Below are positions 37,268 to 46,134 of a DNA stretch of 64,000 nt, one piece after another. The stretch comes from Imtechella halotolerans (GTDB lineage: Bacteria; Bacteroidota; Bacteroidia; Flavobacteriales; Flavobacteriaceae), in the NCBI RefSeq assembly GCF_028743515.2, contig NZ_CP117969.2:1113001-1177000 (forward strand), given 5' to 3'. The notes beneath the pieces were generated by a model. The model was not told where the DNA came from and ran no database searches. It worked only from the letters and a program-made list of their open reading frames with translations. A program made the translations under genes and the position numbers. Numbering within the stretch: the first letter of the stretch is position 1; every line of letters starts with the position of its first letter.

Positions 37268-38737
37268 TTAAACAATCTTTATCATGGCAGTCATTGATTC
37301 TCGTAACCAAGCTCCAACTTCCTCAATTGGATGATTACGAATGGCCGCATTAACAGCAATTAATCCTTGATTATCTACTGCATTATCCTTTGAAAATGGT
37401 TTTCCTATTACTTGAGTAGATACATTTTCCATGAATTCTTTTAAAAGTGGCTTACAGGCATGATCAAACAGATAACAACCATATTCTGCTGTATCAGAAA
37501 TCACACGATTCATTTCGAACAATTTTTTACGTGCAATGGTATTAGCAATTAAGGGTGTTTCATGTAATGATTCATAATAGGCTGACTCTTCAATAATCCC
37601 CGCTTCAGTCATGGTTTCAAAAGCTAATTCTACACCTGATTTTACGAATGCTACCATTAAAGTTGCATTGTCAAAGTACTCTTGTTCTGGTAGTGATTCA
37701 GATAAGGCTTCTGTCTTCTCAAATGCAGTTTCACCTGTAGCTTTTCGCCAAGTGAGCAAGTTGATATCATCATTGGCCCAGTCTTCCATCATAGTTTTCG
37801 AAAAATGTCCACTCATAATATCATCCATATGCTTTTGAAATAATGGACGTAAAATTGTTTTTAGTTCTTCAGAAAGACGAAAGGCCTCTATTTTAGCAGG
37901 ATTGGATAGACGATCCATCATATGAGTTATTCCTCCATGCTTTAAAGCCTCTGTTATAACTTCCCATCCGTATTGGATTAAACGAGCTGCGTAGGCCGGA
38001 GCTACACCATTTGCTACCATTTTATCAAAGGAAAGGATAGAACCTGTTTGCAACAAACCACAAAGAATAGTTTGCTCTCCCATTAAATCTGATTTCACCT
38101 CGGCCACAAAAGAAGAACGCAATACACCTGCACGATGTCCGCCAGTGGCTACTGCATATGCTTTAGCCTGATCTAGCCCTTTTCCCTCCGGATCATTCTC
38201 CGGGTGTACCGCAATAAGAGTTGGAACTCCAAATCCTCTTTTATACTCTTCCCTTACTTCTGAACCTGGGCATTTAGGTGCCACCATTATAACGGTTAAA
38301 TCTTTTCGAATTTGCATTCCTTCCTCTACAATATTAAACCCATGAGAATAGGATAAAGTAGCACCATTCTTCATTAATGGCATGATTGCATTAACAACCT
38401 GAGTATGTTGCTTGTCAGGGGTTAAATTACACACTAAATCTGCTTGTGGAATTAATTCTTCATAGGTTCCAACAGCAAATCCATTGCTTATTGCATTTTG
38501 AAAAGAGGCTCTTTTTTCAGCGATAGCTTCCGATCGTAATGCATAGGATATATCGAGTCCACTATCACGCATGTTAAGCCCTTGATTAAGCCCTTGAGCT
38601 CCACAACCTACAATAACTACTTTTTTTCCTTTAAGGACATCAATGCCATTAGCAAACTCAGAGGCTTCCATAAACTCACAAACACCTAGCTGATTTAATT
38701 GCTCTCGTAAGGATAGGGTATTAAAATAATTCGTCAT
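37268..38737 (-). CDS. ilvC: Ketol-acid reductoisomerase, long (class II) form
   Basis: Isomerises and reduces acetolactate and acetohydroxybutyrate with NADPH. The 489-residue length is that of the long, enterobacterial-like form with duplicated helical domain. The nucleotide fold [29 protein letters not shown] appears in parts near 34-62. [24 protein letters not shown] and the metal-binding [12 protein letters not shown] follow. It functions in both valine/leucine and isoleucine routes and lies between ilvN and ilvA. Confidence 0.96.
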   Translation of the reverse strand: MTNYFNTLSLREQLNQLGVCEFMEASEFANGIDVLKGKKVVIVGCGAQGLNQGLNMRDSGLDISYALRSEAIAEKRASFQNAISNGFAVGTYEELIPQADLVCNLTPDKQHTQVVNAIMPLMKNGATLSYSHGFNIVEEGMQIRKDLTVIMVAPKCPGSEVREEYKRGFGVPTLIAVHPENDPEGKGLDQAKAYAVATGGHRAGVLRSSFVAEVKSDLMGEQTILCGLLQTGSILSFDKMVANGVAPAYAARLIQYGWEVITEALKHGGITHMMDRLSNPAKIEAFRLSEELKTILRPLFQKHMDDIMSGHFSKTMMEDWANDDINLLTWRKATGETAFEKTEALSESLPEQEYFDNATLMVAFVKSGVELAFETMTEAGIIEESAYYESLHETPLIANTIARKKLFEMNRVISDTAEYGCYLFDHACKPLLKEFMENVSTQVIGKPFSKDNAVDNQGLIAVNAAIRNHPIEEVGAWLRESMTAMIKIV

Positions 38738-38779
38738 TTCTATTTAATTAAACTTTATTATTAGATTTTTTAATGTGCT

Positions 38780-39316
38780 TTATACTTCTTCAGCTTCTTG
38801 AAACTCACGTAACATTGCTGAAATCTTCATTTCTGCCTTAGAAACTGAAATACGCCCTGATCGGACAAACTGCATAATTCCAAATGGCTTCAATTGTTGA
38901 TATAATTCTTCGATTTCATTACGTCTACCAGATTTTGAAATCACAAAAAAGTCGCGAGAAACGGTCACTATTGTTGCATTACTTACTTTTATAATATTCT
39001 GGATTTGACGTTCATCGAACAATAAATGAGAGGCTATTTTAAACAAGGCACTTTCTTGAAAAATAGTTTCCTCATCTGTATGATAAAAAGCTTTTATTAC
39101 TTCTATCTGCTTCTCAATTTGTCCAACAATATTCTTTACCCAGTGTTCAGTTGTATTTACCACAATGACAAACCGTGACACATTTTCTATTTCTGAACTT
39201 GACACATTTAGACTTTCTATATTTATATGTCTCTTCAAAAAAATACCAGAGATTCTATTGAGTAATCCTACATTGTTTTCTGAATAAACTGAAATGGTAT
39301 ATGTTCTGTTTTCCAT
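38780..39316 (-). CDS. ilvN: Acetolactate synthase small (regulatory) subunit
   Basis: A 178-residue subunit with an N-terminal ACT domain (YTISVYSENNVGLLNRISGIFLKRHINIESLNV in parts) and a C-terminal activating half (VSRDFFVISKSGRRNEIEELYQQLKPFGIMQFVRSGRISV in parts). It binds valine-type effectors and stimulates IlvB. It sits 11 bases after ilvB. Confidence 0.94.
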   Translation of the reverse strand: MENRTYTISVYSENNVGLLNRISGIFLKRHINIESLNVSSSEIENVSRFVIVVNTTEHWVKNIVGQIEKQIEVIKAFYHTDEETIFQESALFKIASHLLFDERQIQNIIKVSNATIVTVSRDFFVISKSGRRNEIEELYQQLKPFGIMQFVRSGRISVSKAEMKISAMLREFQEAEEV

Positions 39317-39327
39317 TCTTTTTACTT

Positions 39328-41064
39328 TTAACTTAGACGTATATCAGATACCGAAGCACCGGTTGGGATCATAGGAAATACCATGTTTTCTTTTTCAACA
39401 CATACCTCCAAAAAATAGGCTGAAGATGAGGAAAGCATAGCCTGAACCGCAGCCTTTAAATCCTCACGTTTTGTTACACGTGCTGCCTCCATATGGTACC
39501 CTTTGGCGATGGTGACAAAATCTGGATTTACAAGTTCTGTTGAGGCATAACGGCGATCAAAAAACAACTGTTGCCATTGACGTACCATTCCCAAAAAATC
39601 ATTATTCAGTACCACTATTTTCACAGGCACTTGCGTCTGAAAAATAGTTCCTAATTCCTGAATAGTCATTTGGTAACCTCCGTCACCTATCACGGCAACT
39701 ACCTCTCGTTCTGGCGCTCCCATTTTTGCTCCTATAGCTGCCGGTAAAGCAAATCCCATAGTTCCTAGACCACCTGAGGTGATATTACTTTTTGTCTCAT
39801 TGAATTTAGCGTATCGACAAGCTATCATTTGGTGTTGTCCAACATCAGAAACAATTACTGCGTTATTCCCCGACACCTCATTGATTAATTTTAAGACCTC
39901 CCCCATGGTAAGTCCTTCCTTTTCAGGATACAGTTCGCCTTTAATCACTTGCTCATACTCCACTTGATACAACTCATTAAATTGGCTAATCCATTGAGGA
40001 TGAGCATTAGAATTAACAAATGGTAATAAAGCAGATAACGACTCTTTTACATCTCCCAAAACCGCTACATCAGTTTTAACGTTTTTATCTACCTCTGCAG
40101 GATCAATTTCAAAATGAACAATTTTGGCCTGTTTAGCATAGGTATTTAGATCTCCAGTTACACGATCGTCAAAACGCATACCTAAGGCAATAAGAACATC
40201 ACATTCATTTGTTAGAACATTGGGAGCATAATTTCCATGCATACCAACCATTCCCATGTGTAATGGATGTTCTGAAGGCAGTGCTGATAAACCTAGCACT
40301 GTTGAAGCAGCCGGAATTCCAGCTTTTTCAAGAAATAATCTCAACTCTGTTTCAGCTTTACCTAAAATTACCCCTTGGCCAAAAACCACAAAAGGTTTCT
40401 TGGCATTATTAATAATTTGGGCAGCTTCCTCTACTTTTTGGAAGTCAACTCTTGGAGTTGGTACATAACTACGTACTCCAGTGCATTTTTTATAGTTGAA
40501 ATCAAAAGATTCAAACTGAGCATTTTTAGTAATATCTATTAACACAGGTCCTGGTCTTCCAGAACGAGCGATATAAAAAGCCTTAGCCATAATTTCAGGA
40601 ATTTCAGAGGCTTTTGTAATCTGATAATTCCACTTAGTTACTGGAGTTGAAATACCAATGATATCCGTCTCCTGAAATGCATCTGACCCTAATAGATGCT
40701 TGGCCACCTGCCCAGTGATACAAACCATTGGAGTTGAATCTATTTGGGCATCCGCAATTCCAGTGACTAAGTTTGTAGCTCCTGGCCCAGAAGTTGCCAT
40801 AGCAACCCCTACTTTTCCGCTGACCCTAGCATATCCCTGAGCAGCGTGTGCCGCACCTTGTTCATGTCGGGTGAGTACATGATGTAACTCATGCTGAAAC
40901 TTGTATAACTCATCATATATTGGCATAATGGCTCCTCCCGGATATCCATAAACCAAATCAACGCCTTCTGCCAGAAGACATCTAATTACAGCCTCTGCTC
41001 CCGTTATATGTAACGTGTTATTAGCGGCCTGAGAAACGGTCTTTGTTGTTGTGTTTGTTTCCAT
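39328..41064 (-). CDS. ilvB: Acetolactate synthase large subunit
   Basis: ThDP- and FAD-dependent enzyme, 578 residues. The catalytic Glu lies in GYPGGAIMPIYDELY, HVLTRHEQGAAHAAQGYARVSGKVGVAMATSGPGATNLVTGIADA (in parts) follows, and the ThDP motif is VVAVIGDGGYQMTIQELGT...VVLNNDFLGMVRQWQ. It makes acetolactate and acetohydroxybutyrate. It follows ilvD by 30 bases. Confidence 0.96.
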   Translation of the reverse strand: METNTTTKTVSQAANNTLHITGAEAVIRCLLAEGVDLVYGYPGGAIMPIYDELYKFQHELHHVLTRHEQGAAHAAQGYARVSGKVGVAMATSGPGATNLVTGIADAQIDSTPMVCITGQVAKHLLGSDAFQETDIIGISTPVTKWNYQITKASEIPEIMAKAFYIARSGRPGPVLIDITKNAQFESFDFNYKKCTGVRSYVPTPRVDFQKVEEAAQIINNAKKPFVVFGQGVILGKAETELRLFLEKAGIPAASTVLGLSALPSEHPLHMGMVGMHGNYAPNVLTNECDVLIALGMRFDDRVTGDLNTYAKQAKIVHFEIDPAEVDKNVKTDVAVLGDVKESLSALLPFVNSNAHPQWISQFNELYQVEYEQVIKGELYPEKEGLTMGEVLKLINEVSGNNAVIVSDVGQHQMIACRYAKFNETKSNITSGGLGTMGFALPAAIGAKMGAPEREVVAVIGDGGYQMTIQELGTIFQTQVPVKIVVLNNDFLGMVRQWQQLFFDRRYASTELVNPDFVTIAKGYHMEAARVTKREDLKAAVQAMLSSSSAYFLEVCVEKENMVFPMIPTGASVSDIRLS

Positions 41065-41094
41065 TTTCTATCTTGTTCAATGAAAAATTGGGTT

Positions 41095-42777
41095 CTAAAA
41101 TTCATCAGTTACGCATCCTTCCGAGGCAGAAGATACTGTGCGCGCATATTTATAAAGGGCTCCAACAGTGGCCTTTAATGGTGGTGCAGTCCAACCATTC
41201 TTACGTTGTTGTAATTCATCATCTGACAACGCAACCTCTATGGAATTGTTTACTGCATCAATTGTAATTAGGTCTCCATCTTTTACCAAGGCAATAGCTC
41301 CGCCTTGTTGCGCTTCAGGAGATACATGTCCTACTACAAAACCATGTGATCCTCCTGAAAAGCGACCATCGGTAATTAAGGCCACATCCTTCCCAAGTCC
41401 AGCTCCCATAATGGCTGAAGTAGGCTTCAGCATTTCAGGCATTCCTGGACCTCCTTTTGGTCCTTCATAACGTATAACTACCACATCTCCTTTTTGAACT
41501 TTCCCTGTTTTTATCCCTTTATTCACAGCCTCTTCTCCATCAAAAACTCGAGCTGGTCCACTAAAGGTTAGTCCTTCTTTTCCTGTAATCTTAGCTACAG
41601 CCCCTTCAGAGGCAAGATTTCCATAAAGAATACGAATATGACCTGTTTCTTTCACAGGATTCTCAACTGGCTTTATAATTTGTTGACCTTCAGAAAGTTC
41701 CTTTGCATCAGCAAGATTCTCTGCTAAGGTCTTTCCTGTCACAGTGAGGCAATCACCATGAAGCATCCCATGTTGTAACATATATTTTAAAACTGCAGGA
41801 ATACCCCCTACTTTATGTAGATCCTCCATTGCATATCGACCACTAGGTTTTAAGTCTGCTAAAAGTGGCGTTGTATCACTAATGTGTTGGAAGTCATCCA
41901 AAGTAAAAGGTACTTTAGCTGCTTTGGCTATCGCTAAAAAATGTAAAACTGCATTTGTTGAACCACCTAAAACAGTAACCAATCGAATGGCATTTTCTAA
42001 TGCCTTCCGTGTTACGATATCGGTAGGCTTTATGTCTTTCTCAAGAAGTAATCGAAGCGCCTCACCCGCTTTCACGCACTCTTGTTCTTTTAAGTTTCCA
42101 TCACTTACCGCAGGATTAGAAGAATTAAATGGTAAAGACATACCAAGTGCCTCTATAGCCGATGCCATGGTGTTGGCAGTATACATTCCCCCACAAGCAC
42201 CTGCTCCAGGACAAGCTTTATGGATAACTTCTTTATATTCTGATTCATCAATGGTACCTGCCACCTTTTGTCCCCAAGCTTCAAAAGCCGAAATAATATC
42301 TAATTTCTTTCCATTATGACATCCAGAGGCAATAGTCCCGCCATATACTAAAATTGAAGGTCTATTAAGGCGAAGCATAGCCATTAAAGCACCGGGCATA
42401 TTCTTATCACATCCTACGACTGTAATCAACCCATCATAACTCATTGCTTCCACCACAGTCTCTACAGAATCTGCGATTATATCCCTTGAAGGTAATGAAA
42501 AGCGCATCCCTGGGGTACCATTAGAAATACCATCACTAACTCCGATAGTATTAAAAATAAGCCCCACTAGATCTGCATTCTCGGTACCCTTTTTTACATG
42601 TTTTGCCAATTCATTCAGGTGCATATTACACGGATTTCCTTCGTATCCTGTACTAGCAATACCTATTAATGGCTTTTGTAAATCTTCATCCGTGAGCCCT
42701 ATCGCATGTAACATAGCCTGTGCCGCTGGTTGGGTGTCGTCTTGTGTTACTACCTGGCTAAATTTATTTAACTTCAT
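41095..42777 (-). CDS. ilvD: Dihydroxy-acid dehydratase
   Basis: Fe-S enzyme that dehydrates dihydroxy-acids to 2-oxo acids for valine, leucine and isoleucine. The protein is about 560 residues. Cluster Cys lie in [26 protein letters not shown] and [24 protein letters not shown] (in parts); [20 protein letters not shown] is at the C-terminus. I chose ATG 42777 (MKLNKFSQ); an in-frame ATG at 42804 would add nine residues. First structural gene of ilvDBNCA. The leader region with two attenuators is directly upstream. Confidence 0.95.
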   Translation of the reverse strand: MKLNKFSQVVTQDDTQPAAQAMLHAIGLTDEDLQKPLIGIASTGYEGNPCNMHLNELAKHVKKGTENADLVGLIFNTIGVSDGISNGTPGMRFSLPSRDIIADSVETVVEAMSYDGLITVVGCDKNMPGALMAMLRLNRPSILVYGGTIASGCHNGKKLDIISAFEAWGQKVAGTIDESEYKEVIHKACPGAGACGGMYTANTMASAIEALGMSLPFNSSNPAVSDGNLKEQECVKAGEALRLLLEKDIKPTDIVTRKALENAIRLVTVLGGSTNAVLHFLAIAKAAKVPFTLDDFQHISDTTPLLADLKPSGRYAMEDLHKVGGIPAVLKYMLQHGMLHGDCLTVTGKTLAENLADAKELSEGQQIIKPVENPVKETGHIRILYGNLASEGAVAKITGKEGLTFSGPARVFDGEEAVNKGIKTGKVQKGDVVVIRYEGPKGGPGMPEMLKPTSAIMGAGLGKDVALITDGRFSGGSHGFVVGHVSPEAQQGGAIALVKDGDLITIDAVNNSIEVALSDDELQQRKNGWTAPPLKATVGALYKYARTVSSASEGCVTDEF

Positions 42778-42956
42778 ACTTTTTGTTAAATGTTTGTCAT
42801 TCATATATCAATTGTCAAAATTATTTTATCGATTTGTCATTATTCCGACATTTTTAATTTCAATTGTAAATTCAAATTCCCTCATAACATCATAAAAATC
42901 TGATTATCAATTATTTTTACTTTAATTTATATTATACTCAACTCATTTCTTTTGTG

Positions 42957-43003
42957 ATAATAAACGACAAAGGCCTGTATCATTTACGTTGATACAGGCC
43001 TTT
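42957..43003 (-). terminator. ilv attenuator 2: terminator hairpin
   Basis: On the minus strand AAAGGCCTGTATCA (43003-42990) pairs perfectly with TGATACAGGCCTTT (42982-42969) over a 7-base loop, then a T-rich tail (TTTGTCGTTTATT). The 5' arm plus loop contains TGTATCAAC (42988-42996), which can instead pair for 9 bp (one G-U) with GTTGATGCA at 43024-43032. That second segment overlaps the stop codon of leader peptide 2. This is a terminator/antiterminator pair. Confidence 0.85.
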
Positions 43004-43027
43004 GCTTATAGACAATAGTAGCATGCA

Positions 43028-43084
43028 TCAACACCGGAGTGAGATGATAATGACAATGCTAATAATGACAATTATAGAGTACAT
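43028..43084 (-). CDS. ilv leader peptide 2 (attenuation)
   Basis: An 18-codon ORF on the minus strand encoding MYSIIVIISIVIIISLRC, followed by TGA. Ten of 18 residues are Ile or Val and one is Leu, the end products of the downstream ilv operon. The ATG lies only 3 bases past the T tract of the first terminator. It is therefore translated only on transcripts that escaped attenuator 1. The stop overlaps the antiterminator arm of hairpin 2. Ribosome stalling on scarce Ile-tRNA or Val-tRNA would leave the arm free. Confidence 0.85.
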   Translation of the reverse strand: MYSIIVIISIVIIISLRC

Positions 43085-43087
43085 AGT

Positions 43088-43130
43088 ATAAAAAATAAAA
43101 GGCCTTCAGAAAATACTTCGGAAGGCCTTA
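43088..43130 (-). terminator. ilv attenuator 1: terminator hairpin
   Basis: On the minus strand AAGGCCTTC (43129-43121) pairs with GAAGGCCTT (43107-43099), followed by TTTATTTTTT. The 5' arm segment CCTTCC (43120-43125) can alternatively pair with GGAAGG at 43155-43160, which starts in the stop codon of leader peptide 1. The two pairings exclude each other. Confidence 0.87.
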
Positions 43131-43159
43131 CTTTATAGTTTAATTTAAACAATACCTTC

Positions 43160-43219
43160 CTAGCCGCGTGAAATAATCACTACGCTGCTAATGACAATAT
43201 TGTTTACATTTGTGTTCAT
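43160..43219 (-). CDS. ilv leader peptide 1 (attenuation)
   Basis: A 19-codon ORF on the minus strand encoding MNTNVNNIVISSVVIISRG, ending TAG. Eight of 19 residues are Ile or Val. It ends 31 bases before the first terminator hairpin, and its stop codon overlaps the GGAAGG antiterminator arm, the classical arrangement of a translation-coupled attenuator. The ATG is only 9 bases after the -7 promoter box, so its mRNA should have almost no 5' leader. Too short for routine gene calling. Confidence 0.87.
   Translation of the reverse strand: MNTNVNNIVISSVVIISRG
43205..43212 (+). promoter_or_regulatory. Candidate -7 element for the aldehyde dehydrogenase gene
   Basis: TACATTTG matches TAnnTTTG exactly on the plus strand, about 55 bases before ATG 43268. 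It lies inside leader peptide 1 of the opposite strand. No clear -33 element is visible. Confidence 0.35.
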
Positions 43220-43228
43220 ACGATGATG

Positions 43229-43260
43229 CAAACATAGAAAGCTTCATTGAAAATGACAAA
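43229..43260 (-). promoter_or_regulatory. Promoter of the ilv leader and ilvDBNCA operon
   Basis: On the minus strand TTTG (43257-43260), a 20-base spacer, then TATGTTTG (43229-43236), an exact TAnnTTTG. The predicted start of transcription falls 4-6 bases downstream, nearly at the ATG of leader peptide 1. The promoter overlaps the first codons of the divergent aldehyde dehydrogenase gene. Confidence 0.8.
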
Positions 43261-43267
43261 CAATTCT

Positions 43268-44644
43268 ATGAAAAAAAATATTGAATCTTTAGTTTTATCA
43301 CAAAAGCAGTTTTTTTTAACACAAAAAACAAAAGAAACTTCCTACAGAAAAGAACTTCTTAAATTGCTGTACAGTGAAATAAAAAAAAATGAAACGGCTA
43401 TTTGTAAGGCATTACAAGAGGATTTTAAAAAGCATGAATTTGAAACATTACTTTATGAAATACAGCTTGTTTTAAGCGATCTTCGTTTACTTATTTCTAA
43501 GCTAGAAAAGTGGTCAAAACCAAAAAGAAAAACAGCTGCTCTGGTGAATTATCCCTCTAGGGATTATATTATACCTGAACCTTATGGAACCGTATTAATT
43601 ATTTCGCCTTGGAATTATCCGTTTCAATTGGCAATGAGTCCACTAATTGCTGCAGTGGCTGCAGGAAATACAGTAGTTCTAAAACCTTCTGAGTTAACCC
43701 CAAATACCTCTTCAATTATTCAACGTATAATTAATAGTGTTTTCAAGCCTACACATGTAATAGTCATAGAAGGTGATGCCGAAGTTGCTCAAGAATTGCT
43801 TTCCCAGGTTTGGGATTATATCTTTTTTACTGGTAGTCCACAAGTTGGCAAATTAGTGTATAAGGCTGCAGCTTCTAATCTTACGCCAGTAACCTTAGAA
43901 CTTGGTGGCAAAAATCCTTGCATTGTAGATCAAACCGCCGAACTAAAAGTAGCTGCCAAAAGAATTGTATGGGGGAAATTTGTCAATGCTGGTCAAACCT
44001 GTATTGCCCCTGATTATTTACTAGTTGACAATACAATAGCTACATCCTTTATAGAATTACTAAAACATGAAATAACTGAAGCGTATGGATCTAATGGAAC
44101 ATTCTCAAATGATATGCCTGCCATTATCAGTCAAAAGCATTTTGAGCGATTAACAAGTTATTTAAAACAAGGATCAATCATTCATGGTGGAAAAACACTA
44201 CCTGAACAGTTACGAATTGAACCCACACTTGTTTTTGCAGATATGGAGGATGCTATCATGCAAGGAGAAATCTTTGGTCCAATCCTGCCCATCATACTTT
44301 ACAAAAAAAGGGATGAGATTGATTCTATTCTAGGTCGTTATGGAAAACCACTGGCTTGGTATCATTTTACATCGGATTTTAAATGGAATAAAGAGTTAAT
44401 AGGTAAATTTAGTTTTGGTGGTGGTGTAATAAATGATGTGATGATTCATTTCGGAAACAAACGGTTACCTTTTGGAGGTGTAGGGAATAGTGGGATTGGT
44501 GCTTACCATGGCAAATTGAGTTTCGATACCTTCACCCATTATAAACCTATAGTCAGAAGGGCTACCTGGATTGATATCCCTCTAAAATATGCGCCATATG
44601 TGGGCAAAACAAAATGGATACCTTGGATAGAAAAGTTACTTTAG
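43268..44644 (+). CDS. Aldehyde dehydrogenase (class-3-like)
   Basis: About 458 residues from ATG 43268 (MKKNIESLVLSQKQFF, which aligns with the family start); ATG 43253 or TTG 43247 are possible. The PYGTVLIISPWNYPFQLAMSPLIAAVAAGNTVVLKPSE stretch (in parts) binds NAD(P), the glutamate is in TLELGGKNPCIVD, and the catalytic Cys is in VNAGQTCIAPDY. The hydrophobic C-terminal end (YAPYVGKTKWIPWIEKLL) fits class-3-like ALDHs acting on fatty or aromatic aldehydes. It shares its upstream region with the ilv leader. Confidence 0.9.
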   Translation: MKKNIESLVLSQKQFFLTQKTKETSYRKELLKLLYSEIKKNETAICKALQEDFKKHEFETLLYEIQLVLSDLRLLISKLEKWSKPKRKTAALVNYPSRDYIIPEPYGTVLIISPWNYPFQLAMSPLIAAVAAGNTVVLKPSELTPNTSSIIQRIINSVFKPTHVIVIEGDAEVAQELLSQVWDYIFFTGSPQVGKLVYKAAASNLTPVTLELGGKNPCIVDQTAELKVAAKRIVWGKFVNAGQTCIAPDYLLVDNTIATSFIELLKHEITEAYGSNGTFSNDMPAIISQKHFERLTSYLKQGSIIHGGKTLPEQLRIEPTLVFADMEDAIMQGEIFGPILPIILYKKRDEIDSILGRYGKPLAWYHFTSDFKWNKELIGKFSFGGGVINDVMIHFGNKRLPFGGVGNSGIGAYHGKLSFDTFTHYKPIVRRATWIDIPLKYAPYVGKTKWIPWIEKLL

Positions 44645-44711
44645 TTAAAATGATTTGGCTCATTACTATAGAATCCATTACTTTTGAATAAATTTTATAT
44701 ACCCTTTTTTC

Positions 44712-45476
44712 ATGGAAGAAACTCCCCAGTCTTATGACCCTAAAAACAGCTATACCGCTAGCTTAACTGACATATTAGAATATGCCTTTGGAATCTATAA
44801 GAAGACTTTTGGAATTATAACATTGGTTATGCTGATGGTGTCAATTCTTGGGGTACTTTTCTATTTCCTATTATTTCCTGTAATATTTGGAATCTCATTA
44901 AATGATTTTTTTTCCTTAGCAGGATCTAATCCTGAAAGTATGGAGCTGATGCTAAACAACAATAAAACATTTATTAATAGTTTACTGGTAGGCCTCCTTT
45001 TTGCCACTTTACTTGCTCCTATTCAAGCAGGGATAATGTCTATTTGTCAAAAGGCAGGGAGAGGTGAAATTTTTGGAATGGGTGAGGTATTTTCCTTTTA
45101 TGGTTCGAAGTATTTTGGAAAGATTGTTTCTGTAACCTTACTCATTTCATTAGTTTCTGGACTTATTAGCTGGTTACTTCAAATGACTGGTTTAAACTTT
45201 TTGAACTTCTTCTTTTCGGCATTCATTAACCTATTCACCGTACTGAGTATACCCCTAATTATATTTAAAGAACAGAATGTAAATGAATCCATCACAAATA
45301 GCATAATAGCAGTCCGTCAACGATTTTTAATTACACTTGGATCTGTATTAATAGGCACCATTTGTGCATTTATTGGAATTTTTCTTTGTGGAATTGGTAT
45401 TTTATTTACGATTCCTTTTTTGTATGCCGTATATTACAGTGTATACCATCATATTATAGACCTTGAAAAGCAATAG
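44712..45476 (+). CDS. Multi-pass membrane protein, DUF975/GDPD-membrane-domain-like
   Basis: A 254-residue protein with an N-terminal cytoplasmic tip (DILEYAFGIYKKTFGIITLVM) and five or six hydrophobic segments, among them MVSILGVLFYFLLFPVIFGI, LLVGLLFATLLAPIQAGIM, VTLLISLVSGLISWLLQM, FINLFTVLSIPLIIF and LGSVLIGTICAFIGIFLCGIGILFTIPFLYAVYY in parts. The layout recalls DUF975 or glycerophosphodiesterase membrane domains. Function is unknown. It abuts the convergent response regulator with no gap. Confidence 0.65.
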   Translation: MEETPQSYDPKNSYTASLTDILEYAFGIYKKTFGIITLVMLMVSILGVLFYFLLFPVIFGISLNDFFSLAGSNPESMELMLNNNKTFINSLLVGLLFATLLAPIQAGIMSICQKAGRGEIFGMGEVFSFYGSKYFGKIVSVTLLISLVSGLISWLLQMTGLNFLNFFFSAFINLFTVLSIPLIIFKEQNVNESITNSIIAVRQRFLITLGSVLIGTICAFIGIFLCGIGILFTIPFLYAVYYSVYHHIIDLEKQ

Positions 45477-46112
45477 TTATACCTCGTATATATCATTTTT
45501 AATGGCATAAATTGCTAAACCAATACGATTTTTCACGTTAAGCTTGTTAAACAGTGTTTCACGGTAACCTTCAATTGTTTTAGGGCTCAAGTTCATTGAA
45601 TCTGCTATTTCTTTATAGGTCATTTCTGTACATAGAAGTTTCAAGAATTGACGTTCACGATCTGTAATATGATCAGGATTATCTTTATGAGCTTTCTCGG
45701 CATCCATGGCCGATGAAACTATTTCACTATGATAAAATCCTGTGTCAACAACAGACTGTAGAGCCTTTAGCAACTCCTTTGGATGGATGTCTTTTAATAA
45801 ATAGCCTCCAGCTCCATGTCTAAGCATTTGCATTACTACCTCTTCGTTGTCCTCCATTGAGAGTGCTAAAACAGGAGTCGCAGGCTGGTGTTGTTGTAAC
45901 CAGGCCATAGTTTTAATCCCATCCATTATAGGCATATTAATATCCAATAAAATAATATCAGGAAGCCCTTGTGATGCCAATTTATCTATTAGTTCCTCTC
46001 CATGGGATGCATAATAAGCTACCTCAAAATCAGGGAAGGAATTTATCAAAGTTCCTAATGATTGGGCAAATAATAAATGATCATCAACGATAGCAATAGT
46101 ATGCTTTTTCAT
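45477..46112 (-). CDS. NarL/LuxR-type response regulator
   Basis: A 211-residue regulator. The receiver domain (1-120) has DD 10-11, phospho-acceptor D57 in IILLDINMP and the Lys in GYLLKDIHP. A LuxR-type helix-turn-helix lies near 145-205 (DHITDRERQFLKLLCTEMTYKEIADSMNLSPKTIEGYRETLFNKL in parts). The kinase gene is upstream by 22 bases, so the pair is a two-component system. The target genes are unknown. Confidence 0.93.
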   Translation of the reverse strand: MKKHTIAIVDDHLLFAQSLGTLINSFPDFEVAYYASHGEELIDKLASQGLPDIILLDINMPIMDGIKTMAWLQQHQPATPVLALSMEDNEEVVMQMLRHGAGGYLLKDIHPKELLKALQSVVDTGFYHSEIVSSAMDAEKAHKDNPDHITDRERQFLKLLCTEMTYKEIADSMNLSPKTIEGYRETLFNKLNVKNRIGLAIYAIKNDIYEV

Positions 46113-46134
46113 AATGTTTGGGTGGGTGGGTTAT

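Noticed and set aside
41882-42319. 145-codon plus-strand ORF inside ilvD
   Set aside because: Antisense to conserved Fe-S dehydratase sequence; no start signal or family resemblance.
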